Source: Bolinopsis microptera (Eukaryota; Ctenophora; Tentaculata; Lobata; Bolinopsidae). Taken from it: a stretch of DNA of 64,000 nt. Shown here piece after piece: positions 32,187 through 46,537 of this stretch; the stretch's first letter is position 1; each line of letters starts with the position of its first letter. The notes beneath the pieces are model-generated. The model was given only the letters and a program-made list of their open reading frames with translations, searched no databases and had not been told where the DNA came from. The position numbers and the translations under genes are program-made. The DNA lies in contig NC_087074.1 in NCBI RefSeq assembly GCF_026151205.1, positions 17,768,712 through 17,832,711 on the forward strand, in the 5' to 3' direction.

Positions 32187-32250
32187 GACCGTCGACGAGT
32201 CCAACTCGGCGCGCGTCCTGGTAGGTTATAAACCTACAATTGTAGCGTTG
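32187..32250 (-). repeat. Dispersed repeat copy, partner of 880-942
   Basis: Shares 'gaccgtcgacgagtccaact' and a 'tggtaggtt...aacctac' block with 880-942 in opposite orientation. It is followed by GC-rich low-copy sequence to ~32700 with local duplications such as 'gatgcg.tactgtgccgc'. Confidence 0.65.
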
Positions 32251-32498
32251 CGCAAACTGCACTATGTTTGACGTTCGCGTTTGTCCATATTTAATGGACT
32301 AACCCGGCGCGCGCTTATACTTCGAAGTTTCGTGCCTCGGGCGCTATTTCGAAGAAATTTAAACGAGTAATATCCGTTAATATTATGTATAATGTACATT
32401 TTTATTGTATCGCGTCGTGAAACCCATTGTCGTTTCTACAATATAAAGGGGAGCCGCGCGGCGGGTCATACAACGTATGACATTGTTACCTGAGGACC

Positions 32499-32535
32499 CC
32501 AGGCTTTAATGTTGGTAAACAACATTAAAGCCTGG
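32499..32535. repeat. Perfect hairpin, 16-bp stem, 5-base loop
   Basis: ccaggctttaatgttg, loop gtaaa, then the exact complement caacattaaagcctgg. Confidence 0.95.
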
Positions 32536-32779
32536 ATGATAGGCTGAGCGCGCCCCAGTAAATGACATTGTAGCGCGATGCGTTACTGTGCCGCGCCGCG
32601 CACTCAATGAGGCTTCTCACAGCGACATCGGCGAGATGCGCTACTGTGCCGCACCGAGCTGCGATGAATTGACATCGTCAATTAACGGCTCTTACTAAAT
32701 CGCTCGCCCAAAAATTTCACGTGACTTAGGTTTTTTTGGTTTTGCAGCCGTACAAAACGGTTTTACATAAACCCTAATC

Positions 32780-32845
32780 CCAACGGATGATGATTAATCA
32801 CTCTACACTTGACTGTCACGTAACTTTTTCAACCCGTTCTCTAGC
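32780..32845 (+). repeat. Dispersed repeat copy, family also at 53.18-53.24 kb
   Basis: 'aatcactctacacttgactg' followed by 'tcacgtaacttttt' and 'cgttctctagctg' matches 53182-53242 in the same orientation at about 85% by eye. Confidence 0.7.
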
Positions 32846-33439
32846 TGTAGTGTATGTACTAAGAGCGCCAACTTGTGGGTGAGATTTTATGTCTCAAAAC
32901 CCAACTTATTATACACTATTGGAAAGGTCTCATTGAGTAGAGTCATATGGTACCAAATTTTGGGGAAATGGCTGCTTCTAGCGAAAGTTATAGCCCGTCA
33001 AAGTCCCAAAATTGTCACTTCAGAAAATTGGGCGGGACATCGTGTTCTTAAACTTTTTGGCGAATTTTTTTAACATAATATTGTTAATCACATTTTTTTA
33101 CACAAGATTTGCTGTATGCCGTAATTTTTAATCCATTATTACAGTCACAATCAATTTATTTTGTCATCAGAGTTTGAATTACGTAAAGAGACAATCTGTA
33201 TTCCGCATGGTTCCCGGCGCGCTAGTTTGTCTACAAATTATTAATTCGCGCGTTACAATATCAGATTTACCCAGCAACGCACATGTTCGCACCAGAGGGT
33301 GTTTTCTCAGATTTTGTGGCGGATATGAATCTTGCCCCCATCATGTATTTTGCCTATTATTGAGCTATTATTCTACCTTATTCAAACTTATTCTGACAAA
33401 AGTTATTATTAACAACTATGGTTGAAATTATCGAGAATT

Positions 33440-34040
33440 CAGCAAGTAACTAGTGACCACTTACAATCTACTAGCCGGTCACTATAAGTGACCAGCTATT
33501 AGTATAATTAATGCTCCTTCTTTATTATTAGTAGCCACTCTTAATTTGATAGAGAGGGAGCATTTCAACTAGTAGCCGGGTATTGACCGCCTAGTGACCG
33601 GCTAGTGACCGGCTAGTGACCGGCTAGTGACCACCTAATAGCCACTTTTATTTTGATAAAGAGGGAGCATTTATGCTAGTAGTCAGCTAGTGATCGGCTA
33701 GTGACCGGCTACTGAACACCTAGTGAACAGCTAGTAGCCAGTAAGTGGTCACTAGCCAGTTAGTAGCCGGCTAGTGACCAGCTAGTGACCACCTCTTAAT
33801 TTGATAAGGAGAGTATTAAATTGCTAGTAACCCCAGTAAGCCGGCCAGTGATCGGCTAGTGACCACTTTAGAAGTACCGATTAGTGACCACTTTTTAGTT
33901 GTGATATAGTTATGACTTGGTTATGACTTGGTTATGACATGGTTCTAACATGGTTATGGCATGGTTATGCAATGGTTATTGGTTATGCAATGGTTATTGC
34001 ATGGTTATGGCACGGTTGTGACATGGTTATGCGGTTGGGA
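33440..34040. repeat. Irregular 11-bp repeats (ctagtgaccgg, then ggttatgacat)
   Basis: 33450-33900 is built from degenerate copies of 'ctagtgaccgg' and 'agtgaccac', interleaved with three or four copies of an 'atttgataaagagggagcat' segment. 33900-34040 is a second array of 'tggttatgacat'. No gene. Confidence 0.8.
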
Positions 34041-34285
34041 CCATCGTGTAATTTGCCTAATATTGAGATATTAACAGTTTCAATCTACCTTATTCTAACT
34101 AATTCTACATTGAGCCATTAACAAATTACGATTGAAATAAATCATCGAGAATTAAGCAAGTAAATGGCCACGTTACTAATTAACTAATAACTTTAACTAA
34201 CCATTTAATTTATAAACTGTTGAACCATCATCTACTGTTGAACCATCTACTACCCCAAACTATGTATATAGTATATATGACCATT

Positions 34286-37200
34286 TTAGAGTGATTCAGT
34301 GAATATTTTTGGTATAATATATATTAATTATAATGATACTATGAAGGTCAACCAACAATATAAGATCGTGAAATAAATCATCTTAAGACGTTTTAGGTTT
34401 TTTCTGAAATTTGTGGCGGTTTTCGCCCCCGTTTGGCAAAATTGCCCCCATCCAGTTTAGAGTGGTTCTGTGTATGTTTTTGGTATGGTATGTTCACAGT
34501 AGTTGCTCCTAAAGTCAACCAACAATATAAGGTGGTGAAATATACCATCTTAAGACGTTTTATGGTTTTTCTGAAATTTGTGGCGGTTTTCGCCCCCGTT
34601 TGGAAAAATTGCCCCCATCCGGTTTAGAGTGGTTCTGTGTATGTTTTGGTAAGGTATGTTCACAGTAGTTGCTCCTAAAATCAACCAACAATATAAGGTA
34701 GTGAAATAAACCATCTTAGGACGTTTTATGGTTTTTCTGAAATTTGTGGCGGTTTTCGCCCCCGTATGAAAAATTGCCCCCATCCGATTTTAGAGTAGTT
34801 GTGTGTATGTTTTGGTAAGGTATGTTCACAGTAGTTGCTCCTAAAATCAACCAACAATATAAGGTGGTGTTCAAATAAACCATCTTAGGACGTTTTATGG
34901 TTTTTCCGAAATTTGTGGCGGTTTTCGCCCCCGTTTGGCAAAATTGCCCCCATCCGATTAAGAGTGGTTCTGTGTATGTTTTGGTATGGTATGTTCACAG
35001 TAGTTGCTCCTAAGTTCAACCAACAATATAAGGTGGTGAAATAAACAATCTTAAGACGTTTTATGGTTTTTCTGAAATTTGTGGCGGTTTTCGCCCCCGT
35101 TTGGAAAAATTGCCCCCATCCGGTTTAGAGTGGTTCTGTGTATGTATTGGTAAGGAATGTTCACAGTAGTTGCTCCTAAAATCAACCAACAATATAAGGT
35201 GGTGTTCAAATAAACCATCTTAAGACGTTTTATGGTTTTTTCTGAAATTTGTGGCAGTTTTCGCCCCCGTTTGGCAAAATTGCCCCCATCCGATTAAGAG
35301 TGGTTCTGTGTATGTTTTTGGTATGGTATGTTCACAGTAGTTGCTCCTAAAGTCAACCAACAATATAAGGTGGTGAAATGAACCATCTTAAGACGTTTTA
35401 TGGTTTTTCTGAAATTTGTGGCGGTTTTCGCCCCCGTATGAAAAATTGCCCCCACCCGATTAAGAGTGGTTCTGTGTATGTTTTGGTATGGTATGTTCAC
35501 AGTAGTTGCTCCTAATGTCAACCAACAATATAAGGTGGTGAAATAAAACATCTTAAGGTCCATTTTATAGTTTTTCCGAAATTTGTGGCGGTTTTCGCCC
35601 CCGTTTGGAAAAATTGCCCCCATCGGGTTTAGAGTGGTTGTGTGTACGTTTTTGGTATGGTATGTTCACAGTAGTTGCTCCTAAGATCAACCAACAATAT
35701 AAGGTGGTGAAATAAACCATCTTAAGACGTTTTATAGTTTTTCTGAAATTTGTGGCGGTTTTCGCCCCCGTATGAAAAATTGCCCCCATCCGATTTTAGA
35801 GTAGTTGTGTGTATGTTTTGGTAAGGTATGTTCACAGTAGTTGCTCCTAAAATCAACCAACAATATAAGGTGGTGTTCAAATAAACCATCTTAAGACGTT
35901 TTATGGTTTTTCTGAAATTTGTGGCGGTTTTTGCCCCCGTTTGGAAAAATTGCCCCCATCCGGTTTAGAGTGGTTCTGTGTATGTTTTGGTATGGTATGT
36001 TCACAGTAGTTGCTCCTAAGTTCAACCAACAATATAAGGTGGTGAAATGAACCATCTTAAGACGATTTATGGTTTTTCTGAAATTTGTGGCGGTTTTTGC
36101 CCCCGTTTGGAAAAATTGCCCCCATCCGGTTTAGAGTGGTTCTGTGTATGTTTTGGTATGGTATGTTCACAGTAGTTGCTCCTAAGGTCAACCAACAATA
36201 TAGGGTGGTGAAATAAAACATCTTAAGGTCCATTTTATAGTTTTTCCGAAATTTGTGGCGGTTTTCGCCCCCGTTTGGAAAAATTGCCCCCATCGGGTTT
36301 AGAGTGGTTGTGTGTACGTTTTTGGTATGATATGTTCACAGTACTTGCTCCTAAGATCAACCAACAATATAAGGTGGTGAAATAAACCATCTTAAGACGT
36401 TTTATAGTTTTTCTGAAATTTGTGGCGGTTTTCGCCCCCGTATGAAAAATTGCCCCCATCCGATTTTAGAGTAGTTGTGTGTATGTTTTGGTATGGTATG
36501 TTCACAGTAGTTGCTCCTAAGTTCAACCAACAATATAAGGTGGTGTTCAAATAAACCATCTTAAGACGTTTTATGGTTTTTCTGAAATTTGTGGCGGTTT
36601 TTGCCCCCGTTTGGAAAAATTGCCCCCATCCGGTTTAGAGTGGTTCTGTGTATGTTTTGGTATGGTATGTTCACAATAGTTGCTCCTAAGGTCAACCAAC
36701 AATATAAGGTGGTGAAATAAACCATCTTAAGACGTTTTATGGTTTTCTGAAATTTGTGGCGGTTTTTGCCGACGTTTGGAAAAATTGCACCCATCCGGTT
36801 AAGAGTGGTTCTGTGTATTTTATGGTATGGTATGTTCACAGTAGTTGCTCCTAAGTTCAACCAACAATATAAGTTGGTGAAATAAACCATCTTAAGACGT
36901 TTTATGGTTTTCTGAAATTTGTGGCGGTTTTTGCCGACGTTTGGAAAAATTGCACCCATCCGGTTAAGAGTGGTTCTGTGTATTTTATGGTATGGTATGT
37001 TCACAGTAGTTGCTCCTAAGTTCAACCAACAATATAAGTTGGTGAAATAAACCATCTTAAGACGTTTTATGGTTTTCTGAAATTTGTGGCGGTTTTTGCC
37101 GACGTTTGGAAAAATTGCACCCATCCGGTTAAGAGTGGTTCTGTGTATTTTATGGTATGGTATGTTCACAGTAGTTGCTCCTAAGTTCAACCAACAATAT

Positions 37201-37940
37201 AAGGTGGTGTTCAAATAAACCATCTTAAGACGTTTTATGGTTTTTCTGAAATTTGTGGCGGTTTTTGCCCCCGTTTGGAAAAATTGCACCCATCCGGTTA
37301 AGAGTGGTTCTGTGTATTTTATGGTATGGTATGTTCACAGTAGTTGCTCCTAAGTTCAACCAACAATATAAGTTGGTGAAATAAACCATCTTAAGACGTT
37401 TTATGGTTTTCTGAAATTTGTGGCGGTTTTTGCCGACGTTTGGAAAAATTGCACCCATCCGGTTAAGAGTGGTTCTGTGTATTTTATGGTATGGTATGTT
37501 CACAGTAGTTGCTCCTAAGTTCAACCAACAATATAAGTTGGTGAAATAAACCATCTTAAGACGTTTTATGGTTTTCTGAAATTTGTGGCGGTTTTTGCCG
37601 ACGTTTGGAAAAATTGCACCCATCCGGTTAAGAGTGGTTCTGTGTATTTTATGGTATGGTATGTTCACAGTAGTTGCTCCTAAGTTCAACCAACAATATA
37701 AGGTGGTGTTCAAATAAACCATCTTAAGACGTTTTATGGTTTTTCTGAAATTTGTGGCGGTTTTTGCCCCCGTTTGGAAAAATTGCCCCCATCCGGTTTA
37801 GAGTGGTTCTGTGTATGTTTTGGTATGGTATGTTCACAATAGTTGCTCCTAAGGTCAACCAACAATATAAGGTGGTGAAATAAACCATCTTAAGACGTTT
37901 TATTGTTTTTCTGAAATTTTTGGCGGTTTTTGCCACCGTT
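34286..37940 (-). repeat. ~167-bp satellite array, left arm
   Basis: About 22 head-to-tail monomers of ~167 bp. Landmarks are 'gttgctcctaa', 'tcaaccaacaatataaggtgg', 'cttaagacgttttatgg', 'gaaatttgtggcgg' and 'attgcccccatccgg'. Some monomers carry a distinct variant (gacgtttggaaaaattgcac). The apparent ORFs are repeats of the monomer and are not genes. Confidence 0.95.
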
Positions 37941-40900
37941 TTCACCACCTTATATTGTTGGTTGACCTTAGGAGCAACTACTGTGAACATACCATACCAA
38001 AACATACACAGAACCACTCTAAACCGGATGGGGGCAATTTTTCCAAACGGGGGCGAAAACCGCCACAAATTTCAGAAAACCATAAAACGTCTTAAAATAT
38101 GGATTATTTCACTACCTTATATTGTTGTTTGACCTTAGGAGCAACTATTGTGAACATACCATACCAAAACATACACAGAACCACTCTAAACCGGATGGGG
38201 GCAATTTTTCCAAACGGGGGCAAAAACCGCCACAAATTTCAGAAAAACCATAAAACGTCTTAAGATGGTTCATTTCAACACCTTATATTGTTGGTTGAAC
38301 TTATGAGCAACTACTGTGAACATACCATACCAAAACATACACAGAACCACTCTAAACCGGATGGGTGCAATTTTTCCAAACGTCGGCAAAAACCGCCACA
38401 AATTTCAGAAAACCATAAAACGTCTTAAGATGGTTTATTTCACCAACTTATATTGTTGGTTGAACTTAGGAGCAACTACTGTGAACATACCATACCATAA
38501 AATACACAGAACCACTCTTAACCGGATGGGTGCAATTTTTCCAAACGTCGGCAAAAACCGCCACAAATTTCAGAAAACCACAAAACGTCTTAAGATGGTT
38601 TATTTCACCACCTTATATTGTTGGTTGACCTTAGGAGCAACTATTGTGAACATACCATACCAAAACATACACAGAACCACTCTAAACCGGATGGGGGCAA
38701 TTTTTCCAAACGGGGGCAAAAACCGCCACAAATTTCAGAAAAACCATAAAACGTCTTAAGATGGTTCATTTCAACACCTTATATTGTTGGTTGAACTTAT
38801 GAGCAACTACTGTGAACATACCATACCAAAACATACACAGAACCACTCTAAACCGGATGGGTGCAATTTTTCCAAACGTCGGCAAAAACCGCCACAAATT
38901 TCAGAAAACCATAAAACGTCTTAAGATGGTTTATTTCACCAACTTATATTGTTGGTTGAACTTAGGAGCAACTACTGTGAACATACCATACCAAAACATA
39001 CACAGAACCACTCTTAACCGGATGGGTGCAATTTTTCCAAACGGCGGCAAAAACCGCCACAAATTTCAGAAAAACCATAAAACGTCTTAAGATGGTTTAT
39101 TTCACCACCTTATATTGTTGGTTGACCTTAGGAGCAACTACTGTGAACATACCATACCAAAACATACACAGAACCACTCTAAACCGGATGGGGGCAATTT
39201 TTCCAAACGGGGGCAAAAACCGCCACAAATTTCAGAAAAACCATAAAACGTCTTAAGATGGTTCATTTCAACACCTTATATTGTTGGTTGAACTTATGAG
39301 CAACTACTGTGAACATACCATACCAAAACATACACAGAACCACTCTAAACCGGATGGGTGCAATTTTTCCAAACGTCGGCAAAAACCGCCACAAATTTCA
39401 GAAAACCATAAAACGTCTTAAGATGGTTTATTTCACCAACTTATATTGTTGGTTGAACTTAGGAGCAACTACTGTGAACATACCATACCATAAAATACAC
39501 AGAACCACTCTTAACCGGATGGGTGCAATTTTTCCAAACGTCGGCAAAAACCGCCACAAATTTCAGAAAACCATAAAACGTCTTAAGATGGTTTATTTCA
39601 CCACCTTATATTGTTGGTTGACCTTAGGAGCAACTATTGTGAACATACCATACCAAAACATACACAGAACCACTCTAAACCGGATGGGGGCAAATTTCCA
39701 AACGGGGGCAAAAACCGCCACAAATTTCAGAAAAACCATAAAACGTCTTAAGATGGTTCATTTCAACACCTTATATTGTTGGTTGAACTTATGAGCAACT
39801 ACTGTGAACATACCATACCAAAACATACACAGAACCACTCTAAACCGGATGGGTGCAATTTTTCCAAACGTCGGCAAAAACCGCCACAAATTTCAGAAAA
39901 CCATAAAACGTCTTAAGATGGTTTATTTCACCAACTTATATTGTTGGTTGAACTTAGGAGCAACTACTGTGAACATACCATACCATAAAATACACAGAAC
40001 CACTCTTAACCGGATGGGTGCAATTTTTCCAAACGTCGGCAAAAACCGCCACAAATTTCAGAAAACCATAAAACGTCTTAAGATGGTTTATTTCACCACC
40101 TTATATTGTTGGTTGACCTTAGGAGCAACTATTGTGAACATACCATACCAAAACATACACAGAACCACTCTAAACCGGATGGGGGCAATTTTTCCAAACG
40201 GGGGCAAAAACCGCCACAAATTTCAGAAAAACCATAAAACGTCTTAAGATGGTTTATTTGAACACCACCTTATATTGTTGGTTGAACTTAGGAGCAACTA
40301 CTGTGAACATACCATACCAAAACATACACACAACTACTCTAAAATCGGATGGGGGCAATTTTTCATACGGGGGCGAAAACCGCCACAAATTTCAGAAAAA
40401 CTATAAAACGTCTTAAGATGGTTTATTTCACCACCTTATATTGTTGGTTGATCTTAGGAGCAAGTACTGTGAACATATCATACCAAAAACGTACACACAA
40501 CCACTCTAAACCCGATGGGGGCAATTTTTCCAAACGGGGGCGAAAACCGCCACAAATTTCGGAAAAACTATAAAATGGACCTTAAGATGTTTTATTTCAC
40601 CACCCTATATTGTTGGTTGACCTTAGGAGCAACTATTGTGAACATACCATACCAAAACATACACAGAACCACTCTAAACCGGATGGGGGCAATTTTTCCA
40701 AACGGGGGCAAAAACCGCCACAAATTTCAGAAAAACCATAAAACGTCTTAAGATGGTTCATTTCACCACCTTATATTGTTGGTTGAACTTAGGAGCAACT
40801 ACTGTGAACATACCATACCAAAACATACACAGAACCACTCTAAACCGGATGGGGGCAATTTTTCCAAACGGGGGCAAAAACCGCCACAAATTTCAGAAAA

Positions 40901-43410
40901 ACCATAAAACGTCTTAAGATGGTTTATTTGAACACCACCTTATATTGTTGGTTGATTTTAGGAGCAGCTACTGTGAACATACCTTACCAAAACATACACA
41001 CAACTACTCTAAAATCGGATGGGGGCAATTTTTCATACGGGGGCGAAAACCGCCACAAATTTCAGAAAAACTATAAAACGTCTTAAGATGGTTTATTTCA
41101 CCACCTTATATTGTTGGTTGATCTTAGGAGCAAGTACTGTGAACATATCATACCAAAAACGTACACACAACCACTCTAAACCCGATGGGGGCAATTTTTC
41201 CAAACGGGGGCGAAAACCGCCACAAATTTCGGAAAAACCATAAAATGGACCTTAAGATGTTTTATTTCACCACCTTATATTGTTGGTTGACATTAGGAGC
41301 AACTACTGTGAACATACCATACCAAAACATACACAGAACCACTTTTAATCGGATGGGGGCAATTTTTCATACGGGGGCGAAAACTGCCACAAATTTCAGA
41401 AAAACCATAAAACGTCTTAAGATGGTTCATTTCACCACCTTATATTGTTGGTTGACTTTAGGAGCAACTACTGTGAACATACCATACCAAAAACATACAC
41501 AGAACCACTCTTAATCGGATGGGGGCAATTTTGCCAAACGGGGGCGAAAACTGCCACAAATTTCAGAAAAACCATAAAACGTCTTAAGATGGTTTATTTG
41601 AACACCACCTTATATTGTTGGTTGACCTTAGGAGCAACTACTGTGAACATACCATACCAAAAACATACACACAACCACTCTAAACCGGATGGGGGCAATT
41701 TTTCCAAACGGGGGCGAAAACCGCCACAAATTTCAGAAAAACCATAAAAAGTCTTAAGATGGTTTATTTTACCACCTTATATTGTTGGTTGACCTTAGGA
41801 GCAACTACTGTGAACATACCATACCAAAAACATACACACAACCACTCTAAACCGGATGGGGGCAATTTTTCCAAACGGGGGCGAAAACCGCCACAAATTT
41901 CAGAAAAACTATAAAACGTCTTAAGATGGTTTAATTTACCACCTTATATTGTTGGTTGACCTTAGGAGCAACTACTGTGAACATACCATACCAAAAACAT
42001 ACATAGAACCACTCTAAATCGGATGGGGGTAAATTTTTCAAACGGGGGCAAAAACCGCCACAAATTTCAGAAATACCCTAAAACGTCTTAAGATGGTTTA
42101 TTTCACCACCTTATATTGTTGGTTGACCTTAGGAGCAACTACTGTGAACATACCATACCAAAAACATACACACAACCACTCTAAACCCGATGGGAGCAAT
42201 TTTTCCAAACAGGGGCGAAAACCGCCACAAATTTCAGAAAAACTATAAAACGTCTTATAATGGTTTATTTCACCACCTTATATTGTTGGTTGACCTTAGG
42301 AGCAACTACTGTGAACTTACCATACCAAAAACATACACAGAACCACTCTAAATCGGATGGGGGCAAATTTTTCAAACGGGGGCAAAAACCGCCACAAATT
42401 TCAGAAATACCCTAAAACGTCTTAAGATGGTTTATTTCACCACCTTATATTGTTGGTTGACCTTAGGAGCAACAACTGTGAACATACCATACCAAAAACA
42501 TACACACAACTACCCTAAAATCGGATGGGGGCAATTTTTCATACGGGGGCGAAAACCGCCACAAATTTCAGAAAAACTATAAAACGTCTTAAGATGTTTT
42601 ATTTCACCACCTTATATTGTTGGTTGACATTAGTGAACAAATGATACCAAAAACATACACAGAACCACTCTAAACCGGATGGGGGCAATTTTTCCAAATG
42701 GGGGCGAAAACCGCCACAAATTTCAGAAAAACCATAAAACGTCTTATAATGGTTTATTTCACCACCTTATATTGTTGGTTGACCTTAGGAGCAACTACTG
42801 TGAACTTACCATACTAAAAACATACACAGAACCACTCTAAATCGGATGGGGGCAAATTTTTCAAACGGGGGCAAAAACCGCCACAAATTTCAGAAATACC
42901 CTAAAACGTCTTAAGATGGTTTATTTCACCACCTTATATTGTTGGTTGACCTTAGGAGCAACAACTGTGAACATACCATACCAAAAACATACACGAAACT
43001 ACCCTAAAATCGGATGGGGGCAATTTTTCATACGGGGGCGAAAACCGCCACAAATTTCAGAAAAACTATAAAACGTCTTAAGATGTTTTATTTCACCACC
43101 TTATATTGTTGGTTGACATTAGTGAACAAATAATACCAAAAACATACACAGAACCACTCTAAACCGGATGGGGGCAATTTTTCCAAATGGGGGCGAAAAC
43201 CGCCACAAATTTCAGAAAAACCATAAAACGTCTTAAGATGGTTTATTTTACCACCTTATATTGTTGGTTGACCTTAGGAGCAACAACTGTGAACATACCA
43301 TACCAAAAACATACACACAACCACTTTAAACCGAAAAAATAGGATGGGGGCAAAACCCGCCACAAATGGGGGCAAGAATATGGGGGCCGCCACAAATGCG
43401 CCACAAATTT
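37941..43410 (+). repeat. ~167-bp satellite array, right arm (inverted)
   Basis: The same monomer in reverse complement, about 32 copies. The switch occurs at about 37938-37945 (gccaccg then ttttcaccacc). Beyond ~41.4 kb the array continues past the length of the left arm and includes two copies of a three-monomer block with an internal deletion (tgacattagtgaacaaat at ~42622 and ~43112). Confidence 0.95.
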
Positions 43411-44733
43411 TGAGAAAACATCGCCTCGTTCGCACGGTAGTCAGTGTAATAAGCGCCTCCCTAGCATCAGCTGTAGGAGTAACAGCAGTACAGATGTCAA
43501 ACTGAAGGTTAAGTTACATGTCTAATGGAAGAGGGCATTTCTCTGTTATTTTTGTGCTTTCAAAACAAAAATAAACGGAGCATTTGATCGAAATTTATTT
43601 CAATTAAAATATAGATTAACAGTCATTTAGTCAAGCTAAAAAATCAGCTCTAAATCGAATCGAGAGATCCTTATACAGTTTAAAATTTAAAATTTAAAAT
43701 GTCTATTTTACTAGCAGTCAATATAATATTTGTTTCATACAACAAGACTTGCTGAATAGCAAGGTTGCGGCTGCTTTTAAAATCATTCCATAGATTTAAG
43801 CATTTATTCAACGGTAAAAAATGTACAGTCTTTAAGTCCTCCTTATTTGTACGACTCAAAACTGGTTAGCATTTATGTAACATTTCTTTCTCATAAACAA
43901 GTTTATCACATCATCAGATAAAAAACATTTGAAAAACCATCACTCATTAAGTGTACTATGATTCGAATAAATTTATAACAAAAATACAGCAGATTTCCTT
44001 CTCAGTTAGATAATTATTAATATTCTAGTAACTTATAATATTTAAATGGGTAGGCATTTTTTGTCCTGTGAAATGCGACCTCAAAGGACGTATTTAAGAT
44101 TTTGAATCCGTTCAGTGCATTAAATAACGGTAGTTCGAGTGGTATCCGCTTCAACTACATAAATTACCTCGGTTTGAGCAAGCTTTTAAAAATGTTCAGG
44201 AAGAAGGACATTTATTCCCTATATATTTACCAGTACAGTGCAGTTATCCTGGATTATCATAACTGGGAACATGACGTACAATTATTATCCGTCATGTAAT
44301 GGACCAAATCTAAAAAGCCAATAACGACGTTTAAGATGTACATTGTACATAAGATGTATATTGTATAATCATGCAAGATGTATGATCCGTTAAAATGGAG
44401 TTGGTACTCCCCAAATTGGCGCCATGTCGTCTGCTGTTTTATATACTGTCGTGTGCTCCCGGAAACTCACTCTTATAATATGTCATATGACTGTGCCTTA
44501 AATAAACAAAAGTTCGGCAAGTACAGAATATAGCGAGACCGCTTAATACATATAATATAACGGCCCTGTGCCGATAAGTGCAGATAACTGATATATAGTG
44601 CAAGAGATTGCAATAAGATAAATTCGGACTTCCGACAGATTTATTGAGTGTGGAAAAGTTACATCCAAATGCGAATAAAACGTCCTAGATAATGATTTTG
44701 GAGATATTAATATGTATGGTTAATGGTTATCGT
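43411..44733. other. Intergenic, no gene seen
   Basis: AT-rich unique-looking sequence. Short frames have no family features. Confidence 0.4.
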
Positions 44734-44968
44734 TTAGGGCGATGAGGCAAAAAAATTCTTATGAATAATTTCAGCATATTCTAAACTGTCTGTGCTGGCT
44801 GCACTTTTTGTTGGAGAGCTATCTAAAAGCTCTTGCAGTTCTTTTATCGTTTCCTCCTCGTCAATAAGATCAATAATATCTCGTTTGGGTTTCGAGTACG
44901 GTGTGGTACTTTCTTCTCCAGTTCTTACAAGTATTGGAGTTGACCTTGTGCTTCTTAATCTTCGTACC
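44734..44968 (-). CDS. Terminal exon of an unrecognised gene
   Basis: A 235-nt minus-strand open segment begins after an acceptor (CAATTAG at 44975-44969) and ends in TAA. It encodes about 78 hydrophilic residues: VRRLRSTRSTPILVRTG, PYSKPKRDIIDLIDEEE, ELQELLDSSPTKSA, EYAEIIHKNFFASSP. The composition (charged, SP-rich, no low-complexity DNA) looks protein-coding, and the splice acceptor is good, but I recognise no family. Upstream exons are not found; they would lie to the right. It could be a spurious open stretch. Confidence 0.4.
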
Positions 44969-45029
44969 CTAATTGAATTGAAATATTCATCGTTAGTTTA
45001 TGAGATTTAAGCCAATTCTTTCCAGGAAC

Positions 45030-45910
45030 GAATGCTTGTTATCATACAGAGCTAAGGGGCCAATGGGTATTTTTTTTGTGAAACTTGATTTTAAGATAGC
45101 AGTTGACCAACAAACTAGGACTAGTGACCGAACTTTTGAGGGGGTCTCCGACCCCAACCGCCAAACGGTGCCCGCGGGGCAGCCACGCCCATATTTGGTC
45201 CGATTTAGCCAAATACCCTTCACATGCCCAAAACCCAGATTTTAGGTGCTCTACTTGTAACTAGTGGTCTTCTGAACTCGTATATGAAATTTCATCAAGA
45301 TTGGACAAAAAATGACTGAGTTATGAGCCAAAAACCATATGCCCATATTTGGGCATACGCACCAATTTTGGTAGATTTCGTCTCATAAATTGGTCAAATA
45401 TCAATATTTTTGAATTAAACTTACTTTATATGAAAGGTAAGCCTAAACTAAATATTCTCTGTAAGTTATAGCTTTATGTCTGTTTAAATGTGGATACTAA
45501 GGCGAAAAGACCACCAAAAATGAACTAAATTGCCCGTATCTTGGTTCGCGATATTCGCGGAATTGATCTCATTAAAATTGTAACAACTCAATCAGTTTTC
45601 AAAATTTTTCCATGAAATTTTCGGAATCGACTCGAAATCGCATTTCCACCTTATTTTGAGAGCTGATTTTTGATCAAAAAAATTTGGCGACCAAATTACA
45701 AAATTTTCCCATGTTCAGGGTATTTGGCTAAATTGGGCCTAATTTGGACCAAATATGGGCGTGGCTGTCCCGCGGGTACCGTTTGGGGGTTGGGGTCGGG
45801 GACCCACTCAAAAGTTCGGTCACTTGTCCTGGTTTGTTGCTATCTCGAGATCAAGTTTCACAACAAAATATCCATTGCCCCCCCTTTAGGGAGCATACAC
45901 CAAAACAGTG
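45030..45910. repeat. Foldback element with ~190-bp imperfect terminal inverted repeats
   Basis: The left arm (about 45050-45245) contains 'tgtgaaacttga', 'gtgaccgaacttttgag', 'accccaaccgccaaacgg', 'gcagccacgcccatatttgg'. The right arm (about 45715-45905) has the reverse complements in mirrored order. The ~470-bp centre has no long ORF. Arms are roughly 80% identical by eye, so the copy is old. It is a MITE or a fossil DNA transposon. Confidence 0.8.
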
Positions 45911-46254
45911 GTTTGTGCCGTCCAGATCAAATGACCTCATAGGCAGTTCAGTGACCTTCTAGCGCACCGTTTAAAGCGAGATTAGGAAGGCAACAAATTT
46001 ACATTTTTTCAAAGGATGGCGTCCACTTTAGTTCACTGTTTTTAGAACTTACTAACCATTATTAGACAGTATATTTCCAAAATAATTAAGCCGTAGTACA
46101 TACATATTGCATTACTTTAAAACCGACTTTACACTGAAACCGTCACAGACGCGCGCGCGCGTTTTTCGCGCGAAGAATCATTTAATCTTCGCTATGCGTG
46201 TTACGTTAAAAGAAGTAATCCTGCTATAATCTGCCATTTATGGCGCATTTGTGG

Positions 46255-46537
<283 letters not shown>

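Noticed and set aside
34550-41747. Many 60-240 residue frames in the satellite
   Set aside because: They are repeats of the 167-bp monomer translated by chance, present in either orientation and differing frame to frame.
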